Origin: Acidobacteriota bacterium
GTDB lineage: Bacteria > Acidobacteriota > Blastocatellia > Pyrinomonadales > Pyrinomonadaceae
Assembly: GCA_023391155.1 (NCBI GenBank)
Contig: JAEWBM010000187.1
Coordinates: 1 to 27,133 of the forward strand
Length of the DNA stretch: 27,133 nt
Direction of reading: 5' to 3'
This document shows positions 7,168-15,894 of the stretch, in pieces (positions within the stretch are counted from its first letter, which is position 1; each line of letters opens with the position of its first letter). The position numbers were made by a program, and so were the translations under genes. The notes beneath the pieces are model-generated. The model was not told the DNA's origin. It saw only the letters and a list, made by a program, of their open reading frames with translations, and made no database searches.

Positions 7168-9951
7168 ATGAACGTAAATCTTAAATCATTGGTTGGCAGG
7201 TTAAATGATGTGTCCCGGGGTGCCCTCGAAGGCGCGGCCGGGCTTTGCCTCTCGCGTACGAACTACGATGTTGAGATCGAGCATATACTGGCCAAGATCC
7301 TTGAACAGGATGACACCGATCTGCATAAGATCGCTGCTCATTTTGAGGTAAATCTTGATCGTCTTACCAAGGACGTCAGCAGCGCCCTCGACCGTCTCAA
7401 GAGCGGGAATTCCCGCACGCCGGGACTCAGTGACCGCATCCCCCGCTGGATCCAGGACGCCTGGCTCCTCGCGTCGGTCGACTACGGCGCGGCTCGTGTT
7501 CGCACCGGCCACCTTGTCCTGGCCCTCCTTGCCGGCGACAGCATGGCACGCATCGCCCGGGACATTTCAAAGGAATTCAGCCACATCTCGGTTGAGGCAC
7601 TTCAGTCCGATCTCGAGACCATCACCGGCGATTCGGCCGAGGCACGCGATGCCGTCGCCCTCGGGGAAACGGCCGGCGTCTCCGGCGGAAGCGATGTCGC
7701 ATCCGGGGTCCCCGGAAAGACGAAGGCACTCGACCAGTACACCGAAGATCTCACCGCAAAGGCCCGTGCCGGCAAGATCGACCCGGTCCTCGGCCGTGAT
7801 TTCGAGATCCGCCAGATCATCGACATCCTCACCCGCCGTCGACAGAATAACCCGATCCTCACCGGTGAAGCCGGGGTCGGTAAAACTGCTGTTGTTGAGG
7901 GCTTCGCTCTTCGCATTGCCGAGGGCGATGTCCCTGATCCGCTGAAAAATGTTTCCGTCCGCTCGCTCGATCTCGGCCTCCTCCAGGCCGGTGCGGGCAT
8001 CAAGGGCGAGTTCGAAAATCGCCTCAAATCCGTCATCGATGAGGTCAAATCGTCACCTCAGCCGATCATTATGTTCATCGATGAGGCACACACGATGATC
8101 GGGGCCGGCGGCACAGCCGGACAGAATGACGCGGCAAATCTTCTCAAGCCGGCCCTTGCCCGCGGCGAACTCCGAACCATCGCCGCCACGACGTGGGCCG
8201 AATACAAAAAGTATTTTGAAAAGGATGCTGCCCTCGCTCGCCGGTTCCAGGTCGTCAAGGTCGAGGAACCCGATGAGCACAAGGCCGTCGCGATGATGCG
8301 CGGCATCGCCGACAAGATGGAAGGCCACCACAACGTCCGCATCCTTGACGACGCCATCGTCGAATGCGTCAAGCTCTCGCATCGCTACATAACCGGCCGC
8401 CAGCTTCCTGACAAGTCCGTCTCCGTTCTCGATACGGCCTGTGCCAAGGTCGCTATCGGCCAGGGGGCCACTCCCGGCCCGATCGAGGATGCCACCCGCC
8501 GAATTCAGAATCTGACCTCCGAGATCAACGCTTTGGAGCGTGAGCAGGTCACCGGTGCTGAACATGACGAGCGTCTCGAAAGCCTTAAGGCCGCACGCAC
8601 CGAGACCGAAGGCGAGCTTGCGACCCTCCAAGAGCAGTGGGAAAAAGAAAAGGGCCTCGTCGAACAGATCCGGAACATTCGGACGAAGCTTGAAATGTCG
8701 CGGCTTGACGGTCAATTGGCCGACGCCGTCGGTAACGGCACCCCCGCCTCCGGAGATACCTCCGCTGCTGCCGCCACTGCGGAAGCTGACGGCGGTGCCG
8801 GCGACGATTCAGGAGCGGCCGCTGCCGCTACCGCCCCCGAAACTGCCCAGCCCGTCGATACCGAGTTTCTCCGTTCCGAGCTAAAGCGTCTGGAAACGGA
8901 ATTGAAAGAGATACAGGGCGAAACTCCGCTCATGCAGCCGGTCGTCAACGGCCAGACCGTGGCCGAGGTCATTTCCGGATGGACGGGCATTCCCATCGGC
9001 AAGATGGTTGCCGACGAAATTAATTCCGTACTCAACCTCGCTGAAACACTTCGCGAGCGGGTGCTTGGCCAGGACCACGCACTCGAATCCATCGCCCAGC
9101 GGATTCGCACATCCCGCGCCGGCCTTACCGACCCGAAACGCCCGATCGGCGTCTTCCTTCTCGTCGGCACCTCAGGCGTGGGTAAGACGGAGACCGCCCT
9201 CGCTCTCGCCGAGGCTCTCTACGGCGGCGAACGCAACTTGATCTCGATCAATATGAGCGAGTACCAGGAGGCCCACACCGTCTCGAGCCTCAAGGGTTCC
9301 CCTCCCGGATACGTCGGCTACGGCGAAGGCGGGGTCCTCACGGAGGCCGTCCGCCGCAAGCCCTATTCCGTCGTTCTTCTGGACGAGGTCGAGAAGGCCC
9401 ACCCGGATGTGATGGAACTATTCTTCCAGGTATTTGATAAGGGCGTTCTCGAGGACGGCGAGGGCCGCGAGATCGATTTCAAGAACTGTATCATCCTGCT
9501 TACTTCGAACGTCGGCACTGATACCATAATGAAGCTCTGCGCCGATCCCGACACGAAGCCGGAACCCGTTGGGCTGGTCGATGCCGTCAAGCCCGAGCTC
9601 AACCAGGCATTCAAACCGGCACTGCTCGGCCGTATGGTGACCGTCCCCTACTACCCGATCTCCGACGAGATCCTCCGGCTGATCATCAAGCTTCAGCTCG
9701 GCAAGATCCGCGATCGGATCCGGGACAACCACGGTGCGCAATTTTCTTACGATGATGCCGTCATAGATACGGTGGCGAAGCGGTGCACCGACGTCGACAG
9801 CGGCGCAAGGAATGTTTACAACATCCTTACCGGAACGCTTCTCCCCGAAATGAGCGGTGAGGTGCTCTCACGAATGGCGTCCGGCAGCGGGATCACCAAG
9901 GTCCACGTCGAGGTCGGTGAGGGCGAACAGTTTACGTATGATTTTGCGTGA
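7168..9951 (+). CDS. clpV: T6SS ATPase ClpV (TssH)
   Basis: ClpV is the AAA+ unfoldase that disassembles contracted TssB/TssC sheath for reuse. The order is a Clp N-domain (about residues 1-160), the first AAA+ module with Walker A GEAGVGKT (233-240) and Walker B FIDEAH (303-308), a coiled-coil region, and the second AAA+ module with Walker A GTSGVGKT (667-674), pore loop GYVG (714-717) and Walker B LLDE (739-740 acidic pair). Between the coiled coil and the second module is a low-complexity Ala/Gly/Asp/Thr-rich linker (about 522-563). Total length is 927 residues, slightly above usual because of this linker. ATG 7168 has a strong AAGAGGAGA site. Having ClpV fits a canonical T6SS rather than the ClpV-less Bacteroidota type. 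Confidence 0.96.
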   Translation: MNVNLKSLVGRLNDVSRGALEGAAGLCLSRTNYDVEIEHILAKILEQDDTDLHKIAAHFEVNLDRLTKDVSSALDRLKSGNSRTPGLSDRIPRWIQDAWLLASVDYGAARVRTGHLVLALLAGDSMARIARDISKEFSHISVEALQSDLETITGDSAEARDAVALGETAGVSGGSDVASGVPGKTKALDQYTEDLTAKARAGKIDPVLGRDFEIRQIIDILTRRRQNNPILTGEAGVGKTAVVEGFALRIAEGDVPDPLKNVSVRSLDLGLLQAGAGIKGEFENRLKSVIDEVKSSPQPIIMFIDEAHTMIGAGGTAGQNDAANLLKPALARGELRTIAATTWAEYKKYFEKDAALARRFQVVKVEEPDEHKAVAMMRGIADKMEGHHNVRILDDAIVECVKLSHRYITGRQLPDKSVSVLDTACAKVAIGQGATPGPIEDATRRIQNLTSEINALEREQVTGAEHDERLESLKAARTETEGELATLQEQWEKEKGLVEQIRNIRTKLEMSRLDGQLADAVGNGTPASGDTSAAAATAEADGGAGDDSGAAAAATAPETAQPVDTEFLRSELKRLETELKEIQGETPLMQPVVNGQTVAEVISGWTGIPIGKMVADEINSVLNLAETLRERVLGQDHALESIAQRIRTSRAGLTDPKRPIGVFLLVGTSGVGKTETALALAEALYGGERNLISINMSEYQEAHTVSSLKGSPPGYVGYGEGGVLTEAVRRKPYSVVLLDEVEKAHPDVMELFFQVFDKGVLEDGEGREIDFKNCIILLTSNVGTDTIMKLCADPDTKPEPVGLVDAVKPELNQAFKPALLGRMVTVPYYPISDEILRLIIKLQLGKIRDRIRDNHGAQFSYDDAVIDTVAKRCTDVDSGARNVYNILTGTLLPEMSGEVLSRMASGSGITKVHVEVGEGEQFTYDFA

Positions 9952-10040
9952 TCGGTATAAAAGCGAAACGGTGAGCATGACGGCCGCAACGGGCATTGCT
10001 TGCCGTTTCGCGTGGAAATCAGAGTTTTCTCGAGGATAGT

Positions 10041-12431
10041 ATGGCAACGACACAGGACGACAGGCTGCTGAGGATCGCGACCCCGCTGGGCAAAGATTAT
10101 CTAATGCTGAACAGCTTTACGGCGCGCGAAGGGCTCTCTGAGTTGTTTACGATCGATGCCGAACTCGTCCACGAAGAAACTGAAGCCGCGTTTAACCCCA
10201 CCGTCGTCGATCCGAAAGATCTGCTCGGCAAGGGCGTTACGATCACCGTTGAAACGACCGAGGGCACGTTCCGCGACTTCTCCGGCATGGTCAATCGTTT
10301 CACGCAGGGTAACCGTGATGTGCGGTTCTCTTATTACAACATTTCCATCGTGCCCCACGTCTGGGTTCTTACCCAAAATATTCAGAGCCAGATCTTTCAG
10401 CAGATGTCCGTACCCGACATTCTTAAGAAGTTATTTCAGGGTTTCGACGTTAAATGGGAGATCCAGGGCACATTCGACCCCCGTAACTACTGCGTCCAAT
10501 ATCGAGAGAGCGATTTCGCCTTCGCCTCCAGGCTAATGGAGGAAGAAGGCATCTACTATTATTTCGAGCATAAGGAGGGTAAAGATCTGATGATCTTCGG
10601 CAATACGCCCCAATCTCATCGGGATTGCCCCTCCAAACACGAGATCCCGTTCTTTGTAAAGGTTGGTGAGCAGGAGGACTTTGTCGGTACGATCAACTCG
10701 TTCCTAAGCGGCCATAATCTCCAGACCGGCAAAGTCACCTTATGGGATTTTAATTTTCAATTGCCGACAAAAAAGCTCGAAAATTCACAGACCAGCCGCT
10801 TTTCGCTAGGCGACAATCAGTCTTACGAACTATACGACTATCCGGGCGGATACGCCCGCAAATACGACGGCATCGATAAGAGCGGCGGCACCGCTGACCC
10901 AGACCTCCAAAAGGTGTTCCCCGATCGCGAAAACACCGTCAAGAATTGGATGGAGGCTCTAGATGCGCAGGTTGAGGTCGCAACGGGCCGATCGGACGTC
11001 TGCTCACTTACCGCGGGCTATCGGTTCGAGATGAAAGATCACCCGAATGCCGATCTGAACAAGCTCTACACCCTCATATCCGTCGAGCACCGCGGAGCTC
11101 AGAGCCCCGGCTACGTGTCCGAGGACGTCCGGGAACCCTATACAAATTCGTTCCAATGCATCGTCCAGGGCGCCGGAAAGCCCGGTTTCCGCCCAATGCG
11201 CAACACCCCCAAACCCGTGATCCAGGGCGGTCAAACGGCCATGGTCGTGGGTCCGGGGGGCGAAGAGATATTTACCGACAAGTTTGGCCGCGTAAAGGTC
11301 CAGTTCCCCTGGGACCGCGACGGCCAGGACGATGCGAGCAGCTCATGCTGGGTTCGTGTCGCACAGACCTGGGCCGGCAATAAATGGGGGGGCATGTTTA
11401 TCCCCCGTATCGGTATGGAGGTGCTCGTTCATTTTCTCGAGGGCGACCCTGACCAGCCGATAATTACCGGCTGCGTTTACAACCCTCAAACGATGCCGCC
11501 CTACACGCTTCCGGACGAGAAGACAAAATCGACGATCAAGTCGAACTCTACGACGGGCGGCGGCGGCTTCAATGAGTTTCGCTTTGAAGACAAAAAAGGC
11601 GAAGAGCAGATCTTTATCCATGGCCAGAAGGACCAGGATATCCGAATTCGTAATGATCGCCGCGAGCTGATAGGCAATGACCGTCACTTGATCGTTAAAC
11701 GAGACAAACGTGAAAAGATTGAACGCGACAAACACGTGATCATCGAACGTGACCAGATCTCCGAGATCAAGCGCGACCAGCATCTAAAGATCTCCGGAAA
11801 GGAGGCTACCGAGGTCACCGGTAACATCTCACTTAAGGTCGGGGGCAACATCGACGAAAAGATCGGCGGAAACCATTCCGAGGACACCACCGGCAGTATT
11901 TACATCAAGGCCGGGATGAACGTGATCATCGAGGCGGGTGCCCAGATCACTCTCAAAGCCGCCGGAAACTTTATTGATATCGGTCCCTCCGGCGTTGCCA
12001 TAAAAGGAACGATGGTGCTCATTAATAGTGGCGGTGCCGCGGGTTCGGGCAGTGCAGGAAACCTGGTTTCGCCGCTCAAGCCCGACGAGGCCATGATCGC
12101 GGACAACGCCGACCCCGGCAGTAAAGCACCGACATACAAGAATCAGAAACGGGCCGTCCCGCCGAATCGGCAGCCGACCTACAGCCAGCCGACCCACAAG
12201 GAGGACTCTCCAAAGAACAAGGAAAAGAAATCGTGGGTCGAGATCGTCTTAAAGGACGAGGACGGCGAGCCGGTCCCCGGCGAACGCTACAGGGTCACCC
12301 TGCCTGACGGCACGACCCTTGCTGAAGGGACGCTCGATTCGAACGGCTACGCAAAGGTCTCCAATATCGACCCCGGTAACTGTAAAGTCACCTTCCCCGA
12401 ATTGGACGGCCGCAGCTGGAATAAAGAATGA
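10041..12431 (+). CDS. vgrG: T6SS spike VgrG with C-terminal transthyretin-like domain
   Basis: VgrG trimers form the puncturing spike at the tip of the Hcp tube. The 796-residue product has the gp27-like hub (from RLLRIATPLGKDYLML), the OB-fold/gp5-like region, and charged beta-prism repeats of the type ERDKHVIIERDQ (about residues 530-610). A Lys/Pro-rich linker leads to a C-terminal domain (about 731-794: WVEIVLKDEDGEPVPGERY, then LPDGT and a Gly-Asn-Gly-like turn) matching transthyretin-like (TTR) extensions. In enteroaggregative E. coli such a TTR domain on VgrG carries the Tle1 phospholipase. I chose ATG 10041, with GAGGAT upstream, over an in-frame TTG at 9996, because family alignment starts at MATTQDDRLLRIATP. 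The next gene starts 43 bp later and is the likely cargo. Confidence 0.95.
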   Translation: MATTQDDRLLRIATPLGKDYLMLNSFTAREGLSELFTIDAELVHEETEAAFNPTVVDPKDLLGKGVTITVETTEGTFRDFSGMVNRFTQGNRDVRFSYYNISIVPHVWVLTQNIQSQIFQQMSVPDILKKLFQGFDVKWEIQGTFDPRNYCVQYRESDFAFASRLMEEEGIYYYFEHKEGKDLMIFGNTPQSHRDCPSKHEIPFFVKVGEQEDFVGTINSFLSGHNLQTGKVTLWDFNFQLPTKKLENSQTSRFSLGDNQSYELYDYPGGYARKYDGIDKSGGTADPDLQKVFPDRENTVKNWMEALDAQVEVATGRSDVCSLTAGYRFEMKDHPNADLNKLYTLISVEHRGAQSPGYVSEDVREPYTNSFQCIVQGAGKPGFRPMRNTPKPVIQGGQTAMVVGPGGEEIFTDKFGRVKVQFPWDRDGQDDASSSCWVRVAQTWAGNKWGGMFIPRIGMEVLVHFLEGDPDQPIITGCVYNPQTMPPYTLPDEKTKSTIKSNSTTGGGGFNEFRFEDKKGEEQIFIHGQKDQDIRIRNDRRELIGNDRHLIVKRDKREKIERDKHVIIERDQISEIKRDQHLKISGKEATEVTGNISLKVGGNIDEKIGGNHSEDTTGSIYIKAGMNVIIEAGAQITLKAAGNFIDIGPSGVAIKGTMVLINSGGAAGSGSAGNLVSPLKPDEAMIADNADPGSKAPTYKNQKRAVPPNRQPTYSQPTHKEDSPKNKEKKSWVEIVLKDEDGEPVPGERYRVTLPDGTTLAEGTLDSNGYAKVSNIDPGNCKVTFPELDGRSWNKE

Positions 12432-12474
12432 CCGTGTTTCAATAACGATATTTGGGAGTGGAGAAGATCAGAAG

Positions 12475-14289
12475 ATGGCGACGAAAGTCAAAGCAAAAAT
12501 GGGTGACACCCTGTGCAATATTGCACACTTACACGGGTTCGGGGATTGCACGCCCCTTCGCAGCGACCCCGCAAATGCGTTCGTGCTCAACCGTGCCGAT
12601 TTCCCCGGCGAAGTTTTTGAGGGCGACGAGATCACCGTACCCGATCTGCAGGCTAAAGAGGAATCCGGCGGAACGGAACAACAGCATAAGTTCGTCAAGC
12701 GGGCAAATGCCGTAACCATCCGGTACGTCCACGGGTCGCCGACTATTCCTTACCTGCAGGACTCGACCGTCTCAACGCTGAATATCAGCAAGTATACCGC
12801 CGACCGCGCCGGCGGCCCTGACGGTTCCCGGCCATTGCCGAATGATTCGGTCCGCCTCTTCCATGCGGACGGGCACAATGACCCCGACACATTTAAGGTC
12901 GAGCTTACGGACATACGCGGCAGCGGCAACTTAGATGTCGAGATCGAACCGCTTCGGCCAAAATACGATGCGTCCGGCAAGGTCATAGGCCACGAACCGT
13001 TTCCGGGAGCAATAAAGGATGCTCGAAAGCTCAAGACCATTGCGACTAAGCAAGGCTCAAGCAAAGCGTTCCGCACATGCTATCTAAAACTGGTTACAGA
13101 CGAGGAAGACCAGGGTAAGATCCCGAAGCAGTCCGTACTCGTCGCTGACATGCACGATGATGGCGATTCCAAGGTCGAGATCCTAGATCAGCTGGTAAAA
13201 GCCTCATACGAGATCAAGAGCTGCCCCGGCAGCCCGAAGTGCAAGGCGTCCGTCACTGCACCCATCGGTACCGACCGCCGTCGGTTACGGGTCAAGGTGC
13301 ATGTTTTGAATCAAGCGCCCGGCGATCCGCCGATCGTACCCCTCGATGCCGCCGAGATGCGCGTCTTCAAATGGCTCCGCCGATGTTATGCACAGGCCGG
13401 GCTTGCACCGAAACTTATCGAAGCCGTGGTCGCTGTTGATCCGCCCGCGAATCTGGTATCGATCGCCAACGATAGTGGCGTGACAGCCGCCGGCGACGGT
13501 ACCCTTGGTTTCACCATCCATTCAGACGCCGAACCCGATCAAGTTGTCGGTCCCATCACCCCCAATGCCGGCGATACCCCGCTCCAAACTGCGAATCGCC
13601 TCGCTGCTGAGGTCAAGGCACCGTACTCGGCAAGGGTCAGCCAAAATCCGGCGCGCTTCGTCGATCCGGTAGACCAGCGTTCCGCTGATATCGTGATAAC
13701 CGAGGCCAGCGGCAGCCGGGTCGAAATAGACACAGAACTTTCAAACGACTCGCGCCAAACGCTGACGGTGGGGGTCGTCGACCCAATTAATTTCGAGTCT
13801 TGGGCATTCCCCGCGGGCAACAACAACTGGAATGTCGGTTCGCTTATGCAGCGGACCGTGCTCAAGAATTATAAAGATCAGGTAAATGGTGACGACCGCG
13901 TCGATATCTTCGTTATCGACCAGCTTACCGCCGGCAACCGTGCCGAGGCGATGATGTCCAACCACCGCATCGATGCGACGCGGGCTACCGTGCGCGGCAT
14001 CCGATATGCGGCCTTCATGGCGTCCGACACCATGGATGATGCCGAGGGCAATCCGTTCGTACTTGGGCACGAGATCGGCCACGTTGCTGCCGAGCTCGTC
14101 CATGCCCCGGCCACCGCAGCACCCGGTCTTTGCCAAATAATGGATCGCCGCGGTACGGAGGTCGCTAACGCCTTCGACGCATCAAAACGGATGCGTGCCG
14201 GTGCCGTGCGTTACGACGCCCCCGCTGGCGACTTCAACATCATCGAGCGGATCAGGATCGAGGGCCGCACGCTACTTGAGCCCTATTAA
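12475..14289 (+). CDS. LysM-like / zinc-metallopeptidase protein, candidate T6SS effector
   Basis: The 604-residue product starts with a LysM-like module (residues about 1-60: MGDTLCNIAHLHGFGDC, then FEGDEITVPDL), as found on proteins that sit on contractile spikes. A long central region of beta-rich sequence without a recognised family follows. The C-terminal domain has a zincin motif, HEIGH (H532, E533, H536), in the context VLGHEIGHVAAELVH and followed by CQIMD, which resembles a Met-turn. His543 or Glu540 may be the third ligand. There is no signal peptide. ATG 12475 (GGAG about 11 bases before) is preferred over upstream starts inside vgrG. Placed right after VgrG-TTR and before a lipoprotein and a PAAR, it is best read as a spike-borne protease effector. 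The substrate is unknown. Confidence 0.75.
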   Translation: MATKVKAKMGDTLCNIAHLHGFGDCTPLRSDPANAFVLNRADFPGEVFEGDEITVPDLQAKEESGGTEQQHKFVKRANAVTIRYVHGSPTIPYLQDSTVSTLNISKYTADRAGGPDGSRPLPNDSVRLFHADGHNDPDTFKVELTDIRGSGNLDVEIEPLRPKYDASGKVIGHEPFPGAIKDARKLKTIATKQGSSKAFRTCYLKLVTDEEDQGKIPKQSVLVADMHDDGDSKVEILDQLVKASYEIKSCPGSPKCKASVTAPIGTDRRRLRVKVHVLNQAPGDPPIVPLDAAEMRVFKWLRRCYAQAGLAPKLIEAVVAVDPPANLVSIANDSGVTAAGDGTLGFTIHSDAEPDQVVGPITPNAGDTPLQTANRLAAEVKAPYSARVSQNPARFVDPVDQRSADIVITEASGSRVEIDTELSNDSRQTLTVGVVDPINFESWAFPAGNNNWNVGSLMQRTVLKNYKDQVNGDDRVDIFVIDQLTAGNRAEAMMSNHRIDATRATVRGIRYAAFMASDTMDDAEGNPFVLGHEIGHVAAELVHAPATAAPGLCQIMDRRGTEVANAFDASKRMRAGAVRYDAPAGDFNIIERIRIEGRTLLEPY

Positions 14290-14311
14290 AAATTTTGTCG
14301 GGGAGTCATGA

Positions 14312-15388
14312 GTGTTTAGAAGCTTTAGCACATTTTTTCTATTGGTCGTCCTGACGCTGTCCTTCGCGGGCGGCTGCAGCGGAGCTGATATTATGTCAGA
14401 AGAAAATTTACCGTCGAATACAAACCCTCCGAACGAGGATGTTCCGTCCATTCCCGAGCTGGATGAGTACATTTATTCGCTCGACGAATACCAGGCAGGC
14501 ATCGTTCCCCGGCGTCTCGACCCCGAGCTCGTCGCACGTTATCTGAACGGCAAGGTCGAACGCGACCTTGCATTCCGGTCGTTTCTGCGTGTTGAGTCCG
14601 TCGCGGATTTCTATGACATCCACGAGGTCACTGCAAAATTTAAGACCTTCCTCGATAATAGAGAGGCGGATGACGAAGCTCTCCGTCGCTCTGCCTCGAT
14701 CGCTCGTATCCTTGCTCGCGTCGGCACATCCGAAGAGGTCGAGTTCGCCCGAAATTACTACAAGTATCTAGTCGGACGTGCGGACTCAGTACCCGTCTTT
14801 GAAGATCTTATCCTCCTCCATGAAGCTCTTGGCCTCGGCGGTGCGTCTGCCGAGATCCGCGAGCGTCTAAACGCCAAAGCAGCCGGGCTCGCACAGCGAA
14901 AGAACAGCGATTACCGGGCCAAGCTCGAACATCGTCAATTCACCGGGCCGCTGCTGCAAAAGCTGACCCGTGCCGAAAAGGTAGAGGGCGTTAAACAGCA
15001 GATAATCGGCAAGGGCTCCCGTCCCGAGCGGATCAAAGAAGAGATTAAAGCGTACCTGACGATCGAGTATGGCTATCTCGAATTTCTGCAGCCGTGGGCG
15101 GCACGCCGCCTGAGGCGCGAAACATGGGCAAATGATCCCGCTCAGCAGGTTCGCCGTGCGGACGACCCGGCACTCAAAGCCGATGTTATCGATCAGCTCA
15201 AAAAGTTCCTTGCCGGCTTGCCCGGAGAGGGTCGCGACGAAACACAAAAGGCTGCCGGACTTCGAATTCTTCGCGCGATCAAATTCTTCGGTGGTGAAGT
15301 CTCCGAAGAGGAAGAGACATTCCTGGAAACAAACAGAAAGGAACAAAGCGATATCCTGGCGAACGAAGGATTTATGTTAGAGGAGTAA
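14312..15388 (+). CDS. lipoprotein, candidate immunity protein of the metallopeptidase
   Basis: Translation starts at GTG 14312, with GGGGAG six bases upstream. Residues 1-21 form a signal peptide with a hydrophobic run (FFLLVVLTLSFA) and a lipobox ending in AGGC with Cys22, so the product is a lipid-anchored envelope protein of 358 residues. The mature part is acidic at first (PNEDVPSIPELDEY) and then almost entirely alpha-helical, rich in Arg, Glu and Ala. I recognise no domain. It begins 22 bp after the metallopeptidase gene and ends 2 bp before the PAAR gene, so all three are one transcript. A periplasmic lipoprotein beside a T6SS effector is the usual form of an immunity protein. A structural accessory role is the main alternative. 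Confidence 0.65.
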   Translation: MFRSFSTFFLLVVLTLSFAGGCSGADIMSEENLPSNTNPPNEDVPSIPELDEYIYSLDEYQAGIVPRRLDPELVARYLNGKVERDLAFRSFLRVESVADFYDIHEVTAKFKTFLDNREADDEALRRSASIARILARVGTSEEVEFARNYYKYLVGRADSVPVFEDLILLHEALGLGGASAEIRERLNAKAAGLAQRKNSDYRAKLEHRQFTGPLLQKLTRAEKVEGVKQQIIGKGSRPERIKEEIKAYLTIEYGYLEFLQPWAARRLRRETWANDPAQQVRRADDPALKADVIDQLKKFLAGLPGEGRDETQKAAGLRILRAIKFFGGEVSEEEETFLETNRKEQSDILANEGFMLEE

Positions 15389-15390
15389 AT

Positions 15391-15891
15391 ATGCCGACAG
15401 GACCAGCAGCAAGAATTACTGATAACGTTGTTCACCCGCTTCCCCCGGTGCTTACTCCGGGGCCGGGGAGTTCAAATGTGCTCATCGGATTTCTTCCGGC
15501 GTGGCGGGGGATACCGGCTGCTGCCGCCGCCGCTTTGCAGGCTGCGAAGCAGGCGTCAGACATCGCGATCCAGGCGGCCGAGGCCGCGACCACAGCAGCA
15601 GCGGGAACGCCCGGCGCACCTGCCGCCTATGCTGCGGAGCAGGCCGCAAAGACCGCTGCCTTGTCTGCACTAAGTTCAATGATCAGCGGCATGGCCGGTA
15701 TGTCAGACATCCACGCCTGCACCACCCCGTCACCCGTTCCGCCGCACGGCCCCGGCGTCGTCATCGATGGCTCAGCGACGGTGATGATCAACAATATGCC
15801 CGCCTGCCGTCTTGGCGACACCATCATCGAACCCCTCGGCCCGCCCAACAAGATCGTTAAAGGCGAAACGACCGTTATCATCGGCGGCTAG
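15391..15891 (+). CDS. PAAR-domain spike tip protein with Ala-rich insertion
   Basis: PAAR proteins cap the VgrG trimer with a sharp cone and often dock effectors. Two PAAR blocks are visible: the N-terminal AARITDNVVHP...LTPGPGSSNVLIG (residues 6-33) and the C-terminal HGPGVVIDGSATVMINNMPA...RLGD (about 119-143) ending in TTVIIGG. Between them, residues about 42-100 are dominated by Ala, Gln and Thr and are predicted to be helical. The family also exists with this insertion elsewhere, so it is not a sequencing artefact. Length is 166 residues. ATG 15391 follows AGAGGAG. Being the last gene of the T6SS block, it ends 3 bp from the convergent fumC stop. Confidence 0.93.
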   Translation: MPTGPAARITDNVVHPLPPVLTPGPGSSNVLIGFLPAWRGIPAAAAAALQAAKQASDIAIQAAEAATTAAAGTPGAPAAYAAEQAAKTAALSALSSMISGMAGMSDIHACTTPSPVPPHGPGVVIDGSATVMINNMPACRLGDTIIEPLGPPNKIVKGETTVIIGG

Positions 15892-15894
15892 GCC

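Noticed and set aside
9996..10040. TTG start giving VgrG 15 extra residues
   Set aside because: The extension has no family support, while ATG 10041 has a ribosome binding site and matches the usual VgrG N-terminus.
12319..12474. Longer start of the LysM-metallopeptidase gene inside vgrG
   Set aside because: It would overlap vgrG by over 100 bp, and the extra residues are not protein-like; the LysM-like module begins at ATG 12475.
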